64,000 bases of DNA from an uncultured OM182 clade bacterium. GTDB taxonomy: Bacteria > Pseudomonadota > Gammaproteobacteria > Pseudomonadales > Azotimanducaceae. The stretch is taken from contig CAJJAA010000018.1 of assembly GCA_905182025.1 (NCBI GenBank), positions 1 to 64,000 on the forward strand, in the 5' to 3' direction. Below, one piece after another: positions 35,038 through 44,709 of the stretch. Both the position numbers and the translations under genes were made by a program. How positions within the stretch are numbered: position 1 is the stretch's first letter; every line of letters starts with the position of its first letter. The notes beneath the pieces are model-generated. The model was not told the DNA's origin. It searched no databases and saw nothing but the letters and a program-made list of their open reading frames with translations.

Positions 35038-37773
35038 TTAAGACGACGCTTCGTCGGTGGCTTTTTTCTTAGCCGCGGCGCTTTTCTTCTTCGCTGCACT
35101 TTTCTTTGCTGCAGCGCTTTTCTTCGCTGGTTTCTTGGCAATCTTTTTAGCGGCTGTGGTTACCCACTTGCCATCGATAAAGTCTGCTCGCCAACCGGTT
35201 GGTTTACCCTCATCCGTTTCTGTCATGACGTACTGTTCTTTGGATTTTCGCAGAAACTTGACGAGAGAACGTCTATCGTCGTCGTCTTTAACAGGCGCGC
35301 GCATTAAAAATGCATATTTAGGGTCAATTTCATTTTGGTGTGGAATCAACTCATCCAGATAGGGCGCACGTGTTTCTCGATTCTTCGGAAACTGGCTCGC
35401 TGCTAAAAAGATCCCCGCTGCACCGTCTCGGAGAACATAAATGTCATCCACCTTTCGACACTGCAATTCGGGCATAGGCACAGGGTCCATCTTAGGTGGC
35501 GCAGGTTCGCCGCTGCGTAGGAGCTTGCGTGTATTCTTACAATCCTCTGCTGTACAACCAAAATACTTGCCGAACCGACCAGACTTGAGCTGCATCTCGG
35601 CGCCGCATTTGTCACAATCTAATATTGGGCCTTCATAGCCTTTGATCTTGAACTCACCCGGTTCAATTTCAAATCCTTCGCAGTCTGGATTATTGCCACA
35701 AATATGCAGTTTTCTTTTCTCATCAATCAGATAACTGTCCATCGCCGTTTCACAAGTCGGGCAACGATGTTTGGTTCGAAGGATTCTTGATTCTTCCTCT
35801 TCGTCATCCGCATTTACGTCAACAACTTCATCACCTGAAACGAGATTAATGGTTTGTTTACAGCGCTCTTTAGGCGGTAAAGCATATCCAGAACAACCCA
35901 GAAAAACGCCAGTACTGGCCGTTCGTACCTGCATCTTTCTGCCGCACAGCGGGCAATCGATATCGGTAATGGTTGGTTCATTTGAACGCATGCCGTCATC
36001 ACTGCCAGCGGTGCCTACCTGCGCTTCGAAATCGACATAGAATTTATCGAGCAGGTTTTTCCAGTCTTGCGTGCCTTCAGACACTTCATCGAGTGATTCT
36101 TCTAGACCCGCCGTAAAACCGTAATCCATCAACTTGGTAAAATTCTCGTTGAGCCTGTCCGTGACCAACTCACCAATCTTCTCCGCATAGAATCGTTTGT
36201 TTTCTACCGTTGCGTAGCCTCGATCCTGGATGGTCGTAATAATTGAGGCATAGGTAGACGGTCGGCCAATACCCTGCTTCTCCAACTCTTTTACCAGACT
36301 AGCTTCACCGTACCTGGCTTTAGGTTTAGTGAAATGTTGCTTAGGCATCAGCTCTTTAAGACTTAATATTTGACCTTGCTTGTAATCGGGTAACGAAACC
36401 TCTTCTTCCTTTTTGCCCGCGCTAGGCTGAGCTCGAGTGTAGCCATCAAAGCGCAGAATTCGGCCTCGAACTCTTAACTCGAGGTCCTTCGCATCAACAA
36501 TCACACTTGTACTCGTGTACTGCGCATTCGGCATCTGACAAGCCACAAATTGGCGCCAAATAAGCTCATAAAGCCGTTCTGTATCCCTTTCCATGCCGGC
36601 AATAGATGTTGTTTTAACACTCACATCGGAAGGCCGGATTGCTTCATGCGCCTCCTGTGCACCTTCCTTGCTCGAATAGGTACGCGGTTCGTCGGGCAGA
36701 TATTCTTTACCATAATCCGACTCAATTAAATCACGACATCGAGCGATAGCATCGGCACTCAAATTGGTCGAGTCGGTTCTCATGTAGGTGATGTAGCCAG
36801 CTTCATAAAGCCTTTGGGCAAGCATCATTGTCTTTTTAACGCCAAAGCCCAGCCTTGTGCTCGCGGCCTGCTGAAGCGTCGATGTGATGTAAGGTGCAGT
36901 CGGGCGCGTCTGAGTCGGTCTATCGTCTCGGCTTCGAACGGTGAAGACTGTATCGTTAAGAATCGACAGTGCCGCATCTGCTTGCGCTTTATTAACTGGA
37001 CGAAAGTTCTCGCCGGCCTGCTTGGTCACTTGAAAATTCACGGCGGGGTTATCCTCGTCCGCGAGTAAGTCAGCAAAGATTTCCCAGTATTCTTCTGGGA
37101 TAAACGCACGAATTTGGCGCTCTCGCTCGACAATCAATTTTACAGCGACAGACTGCACGCGACCTGCTGAAAGTCCTCGCGCAATTTTAGCCCAAAGTAA
37201 CGGTGAAACCATAAAGCCAACAACGCGATCTAAAAACCGTCTAGCCTGCTGGGCGTTAACGCGCGCCATGTTAAGTTCACCCGGCTTTTCGAAGGCTTCT
37301 TGAATGGCTTTCTCGGTGATCTCGTTGAAAACCACCCGGCGATATCTTGATTCGTCCCCGCCGATTGCTTCACGCAAATGCCAGGCTATCGCCTCACCTT
37401 CCCTGTCAAGGTCAGTTGCGAGGTATATTTCATCAGCGTCTTTTGCCAACTTGCGCAGTTCAGCAACGACCTTTTCTTTGCTCGGAAGGATCTGGTAATC
37501 CGCATCCCAGTTATTATCAGGATCGACACCCATACGTGCAATTAGCTGTTTCTTTGCTTTTACTTTCTTATAGGCAGCCTTTTTCTCTGGCTCCATTTTG
37601 CGCGTTTTAGCCGCTTCCTTAGCCCGCGCCTTTGGATCAGAGGTACTAGACCCACTGGTTGGCAAATCACGAATATGACCAACACTGGACTTAACGATGA
37701 AATCGTTACCCAGATATTTATTGATGGTCTTTGCCTTGGCAGGAGACTCTACGATGACGAGAGATTTACCCAT
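35038..37773 (-). CDS. topA: DNA topoisomerase I
   Basis: Type IA topoisomerase that relaxes negative supercoils. The 911-residue product has the Toprim start [13 protein letters not shown], active-site tyrosine Y330 ([11 protein letters not shown]) and three C-terminal zinc-ribbon repeats ([24 protein letters not shown], about 607-760). The last 40 residues are a lysine/alanine tail ([12 protein letters not shown] and similar), as in several other proteobacterial and actinobacterial TopA proteins, which helps DNA binding and RNA polymerase contact. ATG 37773. The tail's repetitive codons give a long open frame on the other strand that is not a gene. Confidence 0.98.
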   Translation of the reverse strand: MGKSLVIVESPAKAKTINKYLGNDFIVKSSVGHIRDLPTSGSSTSDPKARAKEAAKTRKMEPEKKAAYKKVKAKKQLIARMGVDPDNNWDADYQILPSKEKVVAELRKLAKDADEIYLATDLDREGEAIAWHLREAIGGDESRYRRVVFNEITEKAIQEAFEKPGELNMARVNAQQARRFLDRVVGFMVSPLLWAKIARGLSAGRVQSVAVKLIVERERQIRAFIPEEYWEIFADLLADEDNPAVNFQVTKQAGENFRPVNKAQADAALSILNDTVFTVRSRDDRPTQTRPTAPYITSTLQQAASTRLGFGVKKTMMLAQRLYEAGYITYMRTDSTNLSADAIARCRDLIESDYGKEYLPDEPRTYSSKEGAQEAHEAIRPSDVSVKTTSIAGMERDTERLYELIWRQFVACQMPNAQYTSTSVIVDAKDLELRVRGRILRFDGYTRAQPSAGKKEEEVSLPDYKQGQILSLKELMPKQHFTKPKARYGEASLVKELEKQGIGRPSTYASIITTIQDRGYATVENKRFYAEKIGELVTDRLNENFTKLMDYGFTAGLEESLDEVSEGTQDWKNLLDKFYVDFEAQVGTAGSDDGMRSNEPTITDIDCPLCGRKMQVRTASTGVFLGCSGYALPPKERCKQTINLVSGDEVVDVNADDEEEESRILRTKHRCPTCETAMDSYLIDEKRKLHICGNNPDCEGFEIEPGEFKIKGYEGPILDCDKCGAEMQLKSGRFGKYFGCTAEDCKNTRKLLRSGEPAPPKMDPVPMPELQCRKVDDIYVLRDGAAGIFLAASQFPKNRETRAPYLDELIPHQNEIDPKYAFLMRAPVKDDDDRRSLVKFLRKSKEQYVMTETDEGKPTGWRADFIDGKWVTTAAKKIAKKPAKKSAAAKKSAAKKKSAAAKKKATDEASS

Positions 37774-37932
37774 GAATTTCGATTACTCAATAATGACTGA
37801 TACAAAAAGGGCGACATATATAGTGGCTATAAGCTTTCAGGTCAAGCCCGTCGCGACTCAATTTCTATTTTAGCTTATCCGACCAAACCGGATGCTTGTC
37901 AACCGAATTTCTCAAAGACGACTCAAAACAGC

Positions 37933-38481
37933 CTATTTGATGGCAGAATCATTGCGGCCTGAAGACAGTGGCAAGCCGACACAAGTTGTAAGGAAATCAA
38001 TGAGTTCGCTAACTTCTCCCTGCTCTTGCCAGTAGATCGAGAGGATGAAATTTTTTTCTTCAACTTTGACGCAATCGAAGGGGAGTTTTGAAAGATTTGC
38101 AGACAAAAACGTCTTCAAGCTGTCCGGCAGGCCAGAATTGATTGGCTCAGCCTCTTCCCACGGCACTTTGGATTCAGCCGATGATGACCTGCGTTCGAAA
38201 CACCAATCGACAGCACCTGATTCACGCCAATTATCCGGTCTGGAGCGAGGCAGGCGATAACCAATAACGGCAAGTTTACGCGGCAAAGGTTTGCCCGTAT
38301 TCGACAGATATTTATTTCGATCGGGATCAGGGTCTTCAATATGCGTAATGGCGACTCTGATGCCCTGTTTCATCGCGATTTGGCGCTTTGCCATGGCCGC
38401 TTTTTGCTTTGTAGAAGGGATAATACGCATGATCGGTGCAAGGATGACCAGCATCACAATGCCAATAATGACATAAACCAT
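37933..38481 (-). CDS. small membrane-anchored protein of unknown function
   Basis: A 182-residue product with one N-terminal membrane helix (YVIIGIVMLVILAPIM, residues 3-18) and a soluble remainder. Conserved-looking features are RIIPSTKQKAAMAKRQIAMKQG, the LAVIGYRLP stretch and a closing LPFDCVKVEEKNF. I do not recognise a family name; a comparable short membrane gene stands upstream of topA in Pseudomonas (about PA3010), which supports a real conserved gene. The start is ATG 38481 because GAGG lies ten bases upstream; ATG 38505 is an alternative without a ribosome site. Divergent from the universal stress gene. Confidence 0.65.
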   Translation of the reverse strand: MVYVIIGIVMLVILAPIMRIIPSTKQKAAMAKRQIAMKQGIRVAITHIEDPDPDRNKYLSNTGKPLPRKLAVIGYRLPRSRPDNWRESGAVDWCFERRSSSAESKVPWEEAEPINSGLPDSLKTFLSANLSKLPFDCVKVEEKNFILSIYWQEQGEVSELIDFLTTCVGLPLSSGRNDSAIK

Positions 38482-38666
38482 ATGTATCTTGCCTCGGCGC
38501 AACATTAGTTACGCGAATAGTGAACGAGCTTGTTATAAACTTTATTGCATAAGGAATCGTATCACTATTGAGCCTGAGACGTTTCCTGTGTAAATTTGCC
38601 AAAAACGACGACCAAAATTCTCACAAAAACAAAACAATCAAAGAGAATAACGGAAAGGGGTACAAC

Positions 38667-39101
38667 ATGGCTGAATACAGGCACATCATTGCAGCGGTCG
38701 ATCTGACAGAAGAATCCCATCATGTAGCAAAGCGAGCCTGCGCACTTAGCGCAGCATACGGCTCCAAGTTAAGCTGCCTACATGTAATAGAACCATTGAG
38801 TCTTGCCTACGGTGGCGACATCCCTATGGACCTGTCTACCATTCAAGAGCAGATTCAAGAAACTGCCAAACTACATTTGGCAGAATTTGCTAAATCACTG
38901 AATATTGCGCCTGAAGATCAGCACTTAATATTTGGCCGACCAGAGACAGAGATTCATGCTCTGGCAAAACAGGTCGATGCTGATTTAATCGTCGTCGGTA
39001 GCCATGGCCGCCATGGACTTGCGTTGTTGTTAGGCTCAACGGCTAATGGTGTTCTGCATGGTGCACCTTGTGACGTGCTTGCCGTTAGAGTCGGCAACTA
39101 A
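38667..39101 (+). CDS. uspA: universal stress protein A family
   Basis: Cytoplasmic UspA-type protein of 144 residues with the beta-strand start YRHIIAAVDL and the ATP-binding-like signature VVGSHGRHGLALLLGSTANGV (GxxGxG-like near residues 111-131). The last strand LAVRV closes the fold. ATG 38667 has GGAAAGGGG upstream; an earlier in-frame ATG at 38568 would add 33 non-homologous residues and is rejected. Likely induced by stasis or stress; no regulatory site assigned. Confidence 0.92.
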   Translation: MAEYRHIIAAVDLTEESHHVAKRACALSAAYGSKLSCLHVIEPLSLAYGGDIPMDLSTIQEQIQETAKLHLAEFAKSLNIAPEDQHLIFGRPETEIHALAKQVDADLIVVGSHGRHGLALLLGSTANGVLHGAPCDVLAVRVGN

Positions 39102-39169
39102 CTCGCCTACCCAAGCCGCCTCAAGTCCGTTATTGTTAGACTCGCAGTAAATACGAGTTATGGAAAACT

Positions 39170-41134
39170 ATGCGGCTTCTTGTACCGCTCATCTTTACCC
39201 TTGTCGTCTCAAGCTTTTCGTTTGCCAACTCAGCAAACGCAGATGAGGCTGGCAATCGTTACGAACAGCGAAAGCTATATCAAAAATTACTGCACGCAAT
39301 CAAAACCAACCAACGCAGTAAATACCACGCACAAAAGGATAAGTTAGTTGGCTACCCGCTTTATCCTTACCTTGAATATACAGACAAAATTTATCGTATC
39401 TCTCGCCAATCCGAATCGAGCATTCAAAGCTTTATTGGCCAATATGCAGACACACCGCTAGCGAATCAATTGCTTCAAAATTGGCTCTATACCCTTGCTA
39501 AGCGCGGCGACTGGTCCACTTTTATCAACAACTACAATGACTATCGCGCGACGGATACGAATGTTTGCAACTATGCGTTTGCTTTGTATAAGACCGGTCG
39601 GACCCAAGAGGCACTTGACCAAGCACAAAAACTTTGGCTCGTGAAGCATTCCCAGCCGGACAGCTGCGATCCGATATTCAAGGTATGGCAGGATGAAGGT
39701 TATTTAACCGACGAGATCGCTTGGCAACGTTATGAGAAAGCACTGAGGGCAAACAATTTAACGCTTGCCAACTACTTAACCCGCTTTCTAGCGAAAGCCG
39801 ATCGAAAGCCTGCAGACGACTATACGTTAGCGCACACTCGACCTGAGTCGTTCTTTCGCAGCAATAGTCTAAAGCCGACAGACAAAAGATCCACGGCGAT
39901 TTTGCTGCACGCGTTGAAGCGAAGTGCGAGAAAAGACGCACTAGCCGCCCTAACGTCACTCGAAGCGAACTTACCGCTGGAGCATGCCGAACCAAACGAT
40001 ATTGCAGCCACCTACCAATACATTGGTGTAAGACTCGCTCGTGACCCGAAATTAGTCGACCACCTCGTTCGCATAGAAAATCATTTAGAGCCAACAATAC
40101 AACTCAACGAAACCAGAATTCGTACAGCTCTTCGAAATCAATCTTGGCAGGAAGTTTTATTACTCATTTCCAAATTGGATCAAGATGCAATTGAGTCCGA
40201 TCGCTGGAAGTACTGGCGCGCAAGAAGCCTTGAAGCCACTAATAAAGAAAGCGACAAGGTTATTATTGATGGACTTTACGCCGAGCTTTCAAAAACCCGA
40301 AGCTACTACGGTTTTTTAGCGGCCGATAAAACATCACAAGCCTACAGCTTCCAGCGTGAGTCCATCGAGGTATCCAACAATGAGTTGCTTGATCTCGAAG
40401 CAACACCCGGCATTCAGCGCGCCAGCGAACTTCTCATTCTTGGCGAAAAAACTCGCGCACGTCGTGAATGGAATTTCACTGTCCAAGACTACTCATATAA
40501 AGAGCTTGCCATTGCAGCGATGGTCGCTACGAAATGGGGCTGGCATAAGCAAGCCATCCAAGCAATGATTGATTCTGGAAGATGGAATGCATTGGATACC
40601 CGCTTCCCATTGGCCTATCTCGATTCCTTTCGAGCTGCCGCTCGCAAGTCCGACATCCCAGCGAATTGGAACCTCTCTATCGCTCGCCAAGAAAGTGCCT
40701 TCATGCCGGATGCTAAATCCTCCGCAGGCGCTTTGGGCTTAATGCAGCTCCTACCCTCTACGGCAAAGGGCACAGCGAGACGCCAGGGACTCAGAGAGCC
40801 GACGGATTTTTCTTTAACGGACCCACACAAGAACATTGAGATTGGATCGGCTTACCTCGGACAGATGTTCAGACGGTTCGACAACAACCGTATTTTGGCG
40901 TCTGCTGCTTACAACGCTGGACCAACCCGCGTCAGTCAATGGCTAGATAAATCTGTGCCGCTTGATGTCTGGATTGAAACAATCCCTTATTCTGAAACCC
41001 GCAGCTATGTGATGAACATTCTAATGTTCTCAGCAATCTATGCGGATAAATTGGAGCAACAGCCGGTGCTCATCTACCCTCACGAGTATGAAAGTTTTAG
41101 CGACTCGCCTCGGAACCTTATAATAGGTAACTGA
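39170..41134 (+). CDS. slt: soluble lytic murein transglycosylase Slt
   Basis: Periplasmic enzyme that cleaves the MurNAc-GlcNAc bond with formation of 1,6-anhydro ends. The 654-residue product has a signal peptide (LLVPLIFTLVVSSFSFANSANA), a long superhelical helical domain, and a C-terminal goose-lysozyme-like domain with catalytic E508 in RQESAFMP, then SSAGALGLMQLLPSTA and AYNAGPTRV. Length matches Slt70. Stands alone between the universal stress gene and tatD. Confidence 0.95.
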   Translation: MRLLVPLIFTLVVSSFSFANSANADEAGNRYEQRKLYQKLLHAIKTNQRSKYHAQKDKLVGYPLYPYLEYTDKIYRISRQSESSIQSFIGQYADTPLANQLLQNWLYTLAKRGDWSTFINNYNDYRATDTNVCNYAFALYKTGRTQEALDQAQKLWLVKHSQPDSCDPIFKVWQDEGYLTDEIAWQRYEKALRANNLTLANYLTRFLAKADRKPADDYTLAHTRPESFFRSNSLKPTDKRSTAILLHALKRSARKDALAALTSLEANLPLEHAEPNDIAATYQYIGVRLARDPKLVDHLVRIENHLEPTIQLNETRIRTALRNQSWQEVLLLISKLDQDAIESDRWKYWRARSLEATNKESDKVIIDGLYAELSKTRSYYGFLAADKTSQAYSFQRESIEVSNNELLDLEATPGIQRASELLILGEKTRARREWNFTVQDYSYKELAIAAMVATKWGWHKQAIQAMIDSGRWNALDTRFPLAYLDSFRAAARKSDIPANWNLSIARQESAFMPDAKSSAGALGLMQLLPSTAKGTARRQGLREPTDFSLTDPHKNIEIGSAYLGQMFRRFDNNRILASAAYNAGPTRVSQWLDKSVPLDVWIETIPYSETRSYVMNILMFSAIYADKLEQQPVLIYPHEYESFSDSPRNLIIGN

Positions 41135-41188
41135 TTGCTCAAATAGTGCGCTGCGCTATACTCTGCGTTTTTAGACATTCAAAATCAC

Positions 41189-41986
41189 ATGCAGCTAGTT
41201 GATATTGGTGCGAACCTAACCCACGAATCCTTTCAGGAAGACTTTGATCAAGTCCTCTCGGATGCATGCCTGAACAATGTGCAGCAACTTATTGTCACGG
41301 GCGCTTCGCGACAAAGTAGTCACGACGCATTAGCGCTCGCGGCAAAATTTCCCAATCAACTTTGGGCAACGGCGGGTATTCATCCTCATCACGCAGAAGA
41401 AACCACTGCGGATGTGATTGAGGAACTACGCCAACTCCTCGCCCATGAAAAAATTAAAGCGGTGGGTGAAACCGGTTTGGATTACTTTAGAGATTTCTCG
41501 CCTCGCGAGACTCAACGACAATCTTTCGAAGCGCACATTGAGCTTGCGATCGAATCAGGTCTGCCGATGTTCCTACATGAACGTGATGCTCATAAGGATT
41601 TCGCTGAGATATTACGTAGTCACCGACAACAGCTCAACGCTGTCGTTGTGCATTGTTTTACAGGTGACAAAGACGCTCTGCATGACTACATTGATCTAGA
41701 TTGTCATATCGGCATTACTGGCTGGATATGCGATGAGCGTCGAGGCACACATCTAATACCGCTCGTGGCGGATATACCGCTGGACCGGATTATGATCGAG
41801 ACGGATGCACCCTATCTGATGCCTAGAAACATCAAGCCCAAACCAAAATCAAGACGCAATGAACCTAAAAATTTACCCCACATCTGCGCATTCCTAGCAG
41901 AATGCCTGAACACGTCTGCTGAGGCATTGGCGGCGTCGACAACGATCAACGCACAACGATTCTTCGATTTGGAGCCTTTACAATGA
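41189..41986 (+). CDS. tatD: TatD family metal-dependent DNase/hydrolase
   Basis: A 265-residue TIM-barrel hydrolase of the TatD family; E. coli TatD is a 3'-5' exonuclease acting in DNA repair or degradation. Metal ligands and signatures are visible: the starting DIGANLTH, AGIHPHH, GETGLDYFRD, LFLHERDAHKD, HCFTG and the final ETDAPYLMP. This is the TatD rather than YcfH/YjjV subgroup by its D-I-G-A-N-L start. Overlaps the next gene by four bases (ATGA). Confidence 0.93.
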   Translation: MQLVDIGANLTHESFQEDFDQVLSDACLNNVQQLIVTGASRQSSHDALALAAKFPNQLWATAGIHPHHAEETTADVIEELRQLLAHEKIKAVGETGLDYFRDFSPRETQRQSFEAHIELAIESGLPMFLHERDAHKDFAEILRSHRQQLNAVVVHCFTGDKDALHDYIDLDCHIGITGWICDERRGTHLIPLVADIPLDRIMIETDAPYLMPRNIKPKPKSRRNEPKNLPHICAFLAECLNTSAEALAASTTINAQRFFDLEPLQ

Positions 41987-42231
41987 AGCCAAGTGTGACG
42001 CTCTACACCACCTTGGGTTGTCATCTTTGTGAGGACGCCTCAGATCTCCTGTGTAGCTACTCCGGGACAGTTCAAGCCATTGACATCATTGAAGTAGAAA
42101 TCAGCGATACAGACGCGCTGATTGAACGATACGGCATTCGTATACCTGTCGTCGCGATTCCGAATACGGGAATCGAGTTGGGTTGGCCGTTCAACGCAGA
42201 ACAACTCAAAAAATTTTTAACAAACTTGTAA
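41983..42231 (+). CDS. glutaredoxin-like DUF836 protein
   Basis: An 82-residue thioredoxin-fold protein with the redox motif CHLC at 13-16 and the cis-proline RIPVVAI. This is the glutaredoxin-like family (PF05768) often encoded beside tatD. Reducing partner and target are not known. Starts inside the tatD stop (ATGA), so translationally coupled to it. Confidence 0.85.
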   Translation: MKPSVTLYTTLGCHLCEDASDLLCSYSGTVQAIDIIEVEISDTDALIERYGIRIPVVAIPNTGIELGWPFNAEQLKKFLTNL

Positions 42232-42240
42232 ACTGTTTGC

Positions 42241-43980
42241 ATGCCTCCCCTTTTACAATGTCATCGAATCTCTCACAGCGCCGGCACAAAGTCGCTATTC
42301 AACAACCTTGATTTCACCATCAATGAAGGCGACAAAGTGGGTCTCGTCGGATTTAATGGCGCCGGCAAATCGACGCTATTGTCGATCCTCAACCAGTCTT
42401 GCGAGGCTGACGAGGGAGATATTTCCAGAAGCAGACAACTGCAACTCGAATCTGTCGAGCAATTTATCAGCATAGACCTGATGGAACTGACGCTACTTGA
42501 GGCGTTGCTTGATAAATTATCTAACGACGAAAAAGACTTTGGTGAGTACAAGGTACAACAATGCTTACAAGAACTAGGCTTTAGCCCAGCCGAATTCGAC
42601 TACAAAGTAGCAGACTTAAGTGGTGGTCAGCAAAATCGCTTAATGTTTGCCCGTGCGATAATTAATGCACCCAACCTTATACTTTTCGACGAACCAACCA
42701 ATCATCTAGATCTACAAACATTGTTGTTTTTTGAGGCAAAACTGAAAAGTTTTAAAGCAGCTTTTGTACTGGTTTCCCACGACAGAGCCTTCCTTGATGC
42801 CGTCACCAATCGAACAGTATTTATTCGCGACGAACGCTCTTACAACTTTTCTATGCCCTACAGCGAAGCCAAAACCAAGCTTGATGAACAAGATGCAGCG
42901 GATGCTGCTCGATTGAAACAAGAAGAAAAGACCATAAAGTCCTTGGCTGAAAGCGCCAAGCGTCTTGCCATCTGGGGCAAGGTCTACGACAGCGATAAGC
43001 TCGCGGCGAAAGCAAAAACCATGGAACGGCGTATCGAGAAACTGCAGGAATCTAAAACCTTTGTCAGCAAAGGTTCCAACCTTTCTCTAACACTGGACGT
43101 CGGCACATCTCGAGCAAACAAAATGCTACATATTGAAAACCGTGTGATTGAATCACCCGGTGACAATCCGCATCAGCTTTTTTCCATCAATGAATTTTAT
43201 ATCCGCCCTGGTGATCGTATCGCGCTGCTTGGCCACAACGGTGTCGGTAAAACCACTCTTATTAAATTAATTATGGCGCAATATGCAAAAAATTTTACAG
43301 GTGACTTCATCAAGTTCAACCCGCAGTGTGATATTGGTTATTACGATCAGGAGATGGCCGGATTTTCTGCGCAGCTTTCCTTACTAGAAACCCTAAGAAA
43401 ACACTGCCATAGAGGCACCGAAAGCGAATTCAAGGCATCATTAATCAAAGCAGGCTTCGAGTTTAGAGACCACGACAAGAAGATTAAAGTGCTTTCCGGC
43501 GGAGAGAAATCGCGCATGATGTTTCTGATAATAAAGATCAATCAGCCAAACTTTCTCATCTTGGATGAACCAACGAATCACATCGATATTCAAGGTAAAG
43601 AAGAGCTCGAACAACAAATTCTCGCTACCAACGCAACAGCACTAATCACCTCTCACGATCGCAAGTTCGTTGACACTATTGCGCAACGCTACGCGCTCAT
43701 TATTGACGGTCAACTGAAAGAAATAAACGATCCGAATAGTTTCTATGTTGAAAGCCGAACGAAGCGCGCCGCACAATCTAGTCACTCGGTTGATTCAGTT
43801 GTCGACGTAGCCAATCAGGATGAAAATTTATCGAGCGATGCTATTTTGGAACGAATTATGGCCTTAGAAATATTGTTGGAGGATGATCGCGCCAGGAAGC
43901 CGAAGTTCCAAAAACTTGATCGCCAAGCCCTTTGGAATGAAGAACTGGAACAACTGAACCAATCGTTGAGCTACCTCTAA
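42241..43980 (+). CDS. ABC-F family ATP-binding protein (Uup/EttA-like)
   Basis: Soluble protein of 579 residues with two ABC domains in one chain and no membrane domain. First Walker A is GFNGAGKST (near 37), signature LSGGQQNR, Walker B LILFDEPTNHLD; the second set is GHNGVGKTT, LSGGEKSR and LILDEPTNHID. The linker between domains (about 215-275, with KAKTMERRIEKL) is the P-site tRNA-interaction motif typical of ABC-F proteins. The short C-terminal helical hairpin resembles Uup. Ribosome-associated translation factor role is expected, but which one cannot be told from the sequence. Confidence 0.9.
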   Translation: MPPLLQCHRISHSAGTKSLFNNLDFTINEGDKVGLVGFNGAGKSTLLSILNQSCEADEGDISRSRQLQLESVEQFISIDLMELTLLEALLDKLSNDEKDFGEYKVQQCLQELGFSPAEFDYKVADLSGGQQNRLMFARAIINAPNLILFDEPTNHLDLQTLLFFEAKLKSFKAAFVLVSHDRAFLDAVTNRTVFIRDERSYNFSMPYSEAKTKLDEQDAADAARLKQEEKTIKSLAESAKRLAIWGKVYDSDKLAAKAKTMERRIEKLQESKTFVSKGSNLSLTLDVGTSRANKMLHIENRVIESPGDNPHQLFSINEFYIRPGDRIALLGHNGVGKTTLIKLIMAQYAKNFTGDFIKFNPQCDIGYYDQEMAGFSAQLSLLETLRKHCHRGTESEFKASLIKAGFEFRDHDKKIKVLSGGEKSRMMFLIIKINQPNFLILDEPTNHIDIQGKEELEQQILATNATALITSHDRKFVDTIAQRYALIIDGQLKEINDPNSFYVESRTKRAAQSSHSVDSVVDVANQDENLSSDAILERIMALEILLEDDRARKPKFQKLDRQALWNEELEQLNQSLSYL

Positions 43981-44020
43981 AAGACTTTCAAGAGATCTTT
44001 AAGCTATTCCCAAGAAACCC

Positions 44021-44428
44021 TTAATGTGCAGCAAGCGCGTTCAATATAGTGCAGTGAACAGTTGACTCCTCGCCGCCGCAACAGGCCACGGTGATTTGTT
44101 GCAGAGCATCTCTCATCTTCTCAAGTTCTATAATTTTCAATTCAATGTCTGCCAGCTTCGTCTCGGCAAGTTGCTTGACTTCACCACAGGTACTATCAGA
44201 TTCCTCTACCTGAAGAGAGAGTAACTCGGTGATCTCTTTTAACGAAAAACCCATTCGCTTTGCTCTGATAATAAAATTTACGCGTTCAACAGCATCAGCG
44301 GTATAGAGTCTATAGCCTGCGTCACTTCTTCTCGGCGCATCAATCAGGCCCTTCGTTTCGTAAAAGCGTAATGTTTCGTTATTGGTTTCCGTTCGCTTTG
44401 ACAGTTCGCCTATTCTCAAATATCCCAT
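44021..44428 (-). CDS. zntR: MerR family zinc-responsive regulator (ZntR-like)
   Basis: A 135-residue regulator with MerR N-terminus (LRIGELSKRTETNNETLRFYE), dimerisation coiled coil (about 82-112) and metal-binding loop. Cysteines C81, C116, C117 and C126 (STCGEV, ACCGGE, VHC) match ZntR positions C79, C114, C115 and C124, so Zn2+ (or Cd2+/Pb2+) is the expected ligand rather than copper. ATG 44428 with AAGGAG upstream. No zntA or other efflux gene is adjacent; the divergent neighbour is ddl, and the 280-base space between shows no ZntR-type palindrome that I can identify. Confidence 0.85.
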   Translation of the reverse strand: MGYLRIGELSKRTETNNETLRFYETKGLIDAPRRSDAGYRLYTADAVERVNFIIRAKRMGFSLKEITELLSLQVEESDSTCGEVKQLAETKLADIELKIIELEKMRDALQQITVACCGGEESTVHCTILNALAAH

Positions 44429-44709
44429 CAATTTCGCTCCTTGGATGACTTATTCGCAGATCTTTGCCGACGCACGTGGACGTCGAGCATTGTTTGTTTC
44501 CCTAATTGTAAACCCTAAAGTTAACAACAGGGTAAAGACTTTCATCCATTTTGGTCACAAAAACCAAACGTGTGCTCTGGAATCGTTTCAACTCCCGGGC
44601 TTCTGCGAACTTTCTCGGCAAAATTTCACCCAAAGACACTTTCCACCCATCGCGTTCCCATTTACTATCCATGGCTCTAATCACATAAGCCTCATTCACT
44701 TAATGGTAA

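Noticed and set aside
35057..35362. Plus-strand open frame over the topA 3' end, phenylalanine/alanine-rich
   Set aside because: It is the complement of the lysine-rich topA tail; the composition is explained by that.
35403..35615. Shadow frames in topA with cysteines resembling a small zinc protein
   Set aside because: They coincide with the topA zinc-ribbon codons in another frame.
44502..44699. Minus-strand 65-codon frame between zntR and ddl
   Set aside because: No similarity recognised, no ribosome site; could be a very decayed fragment but cannot be supported.
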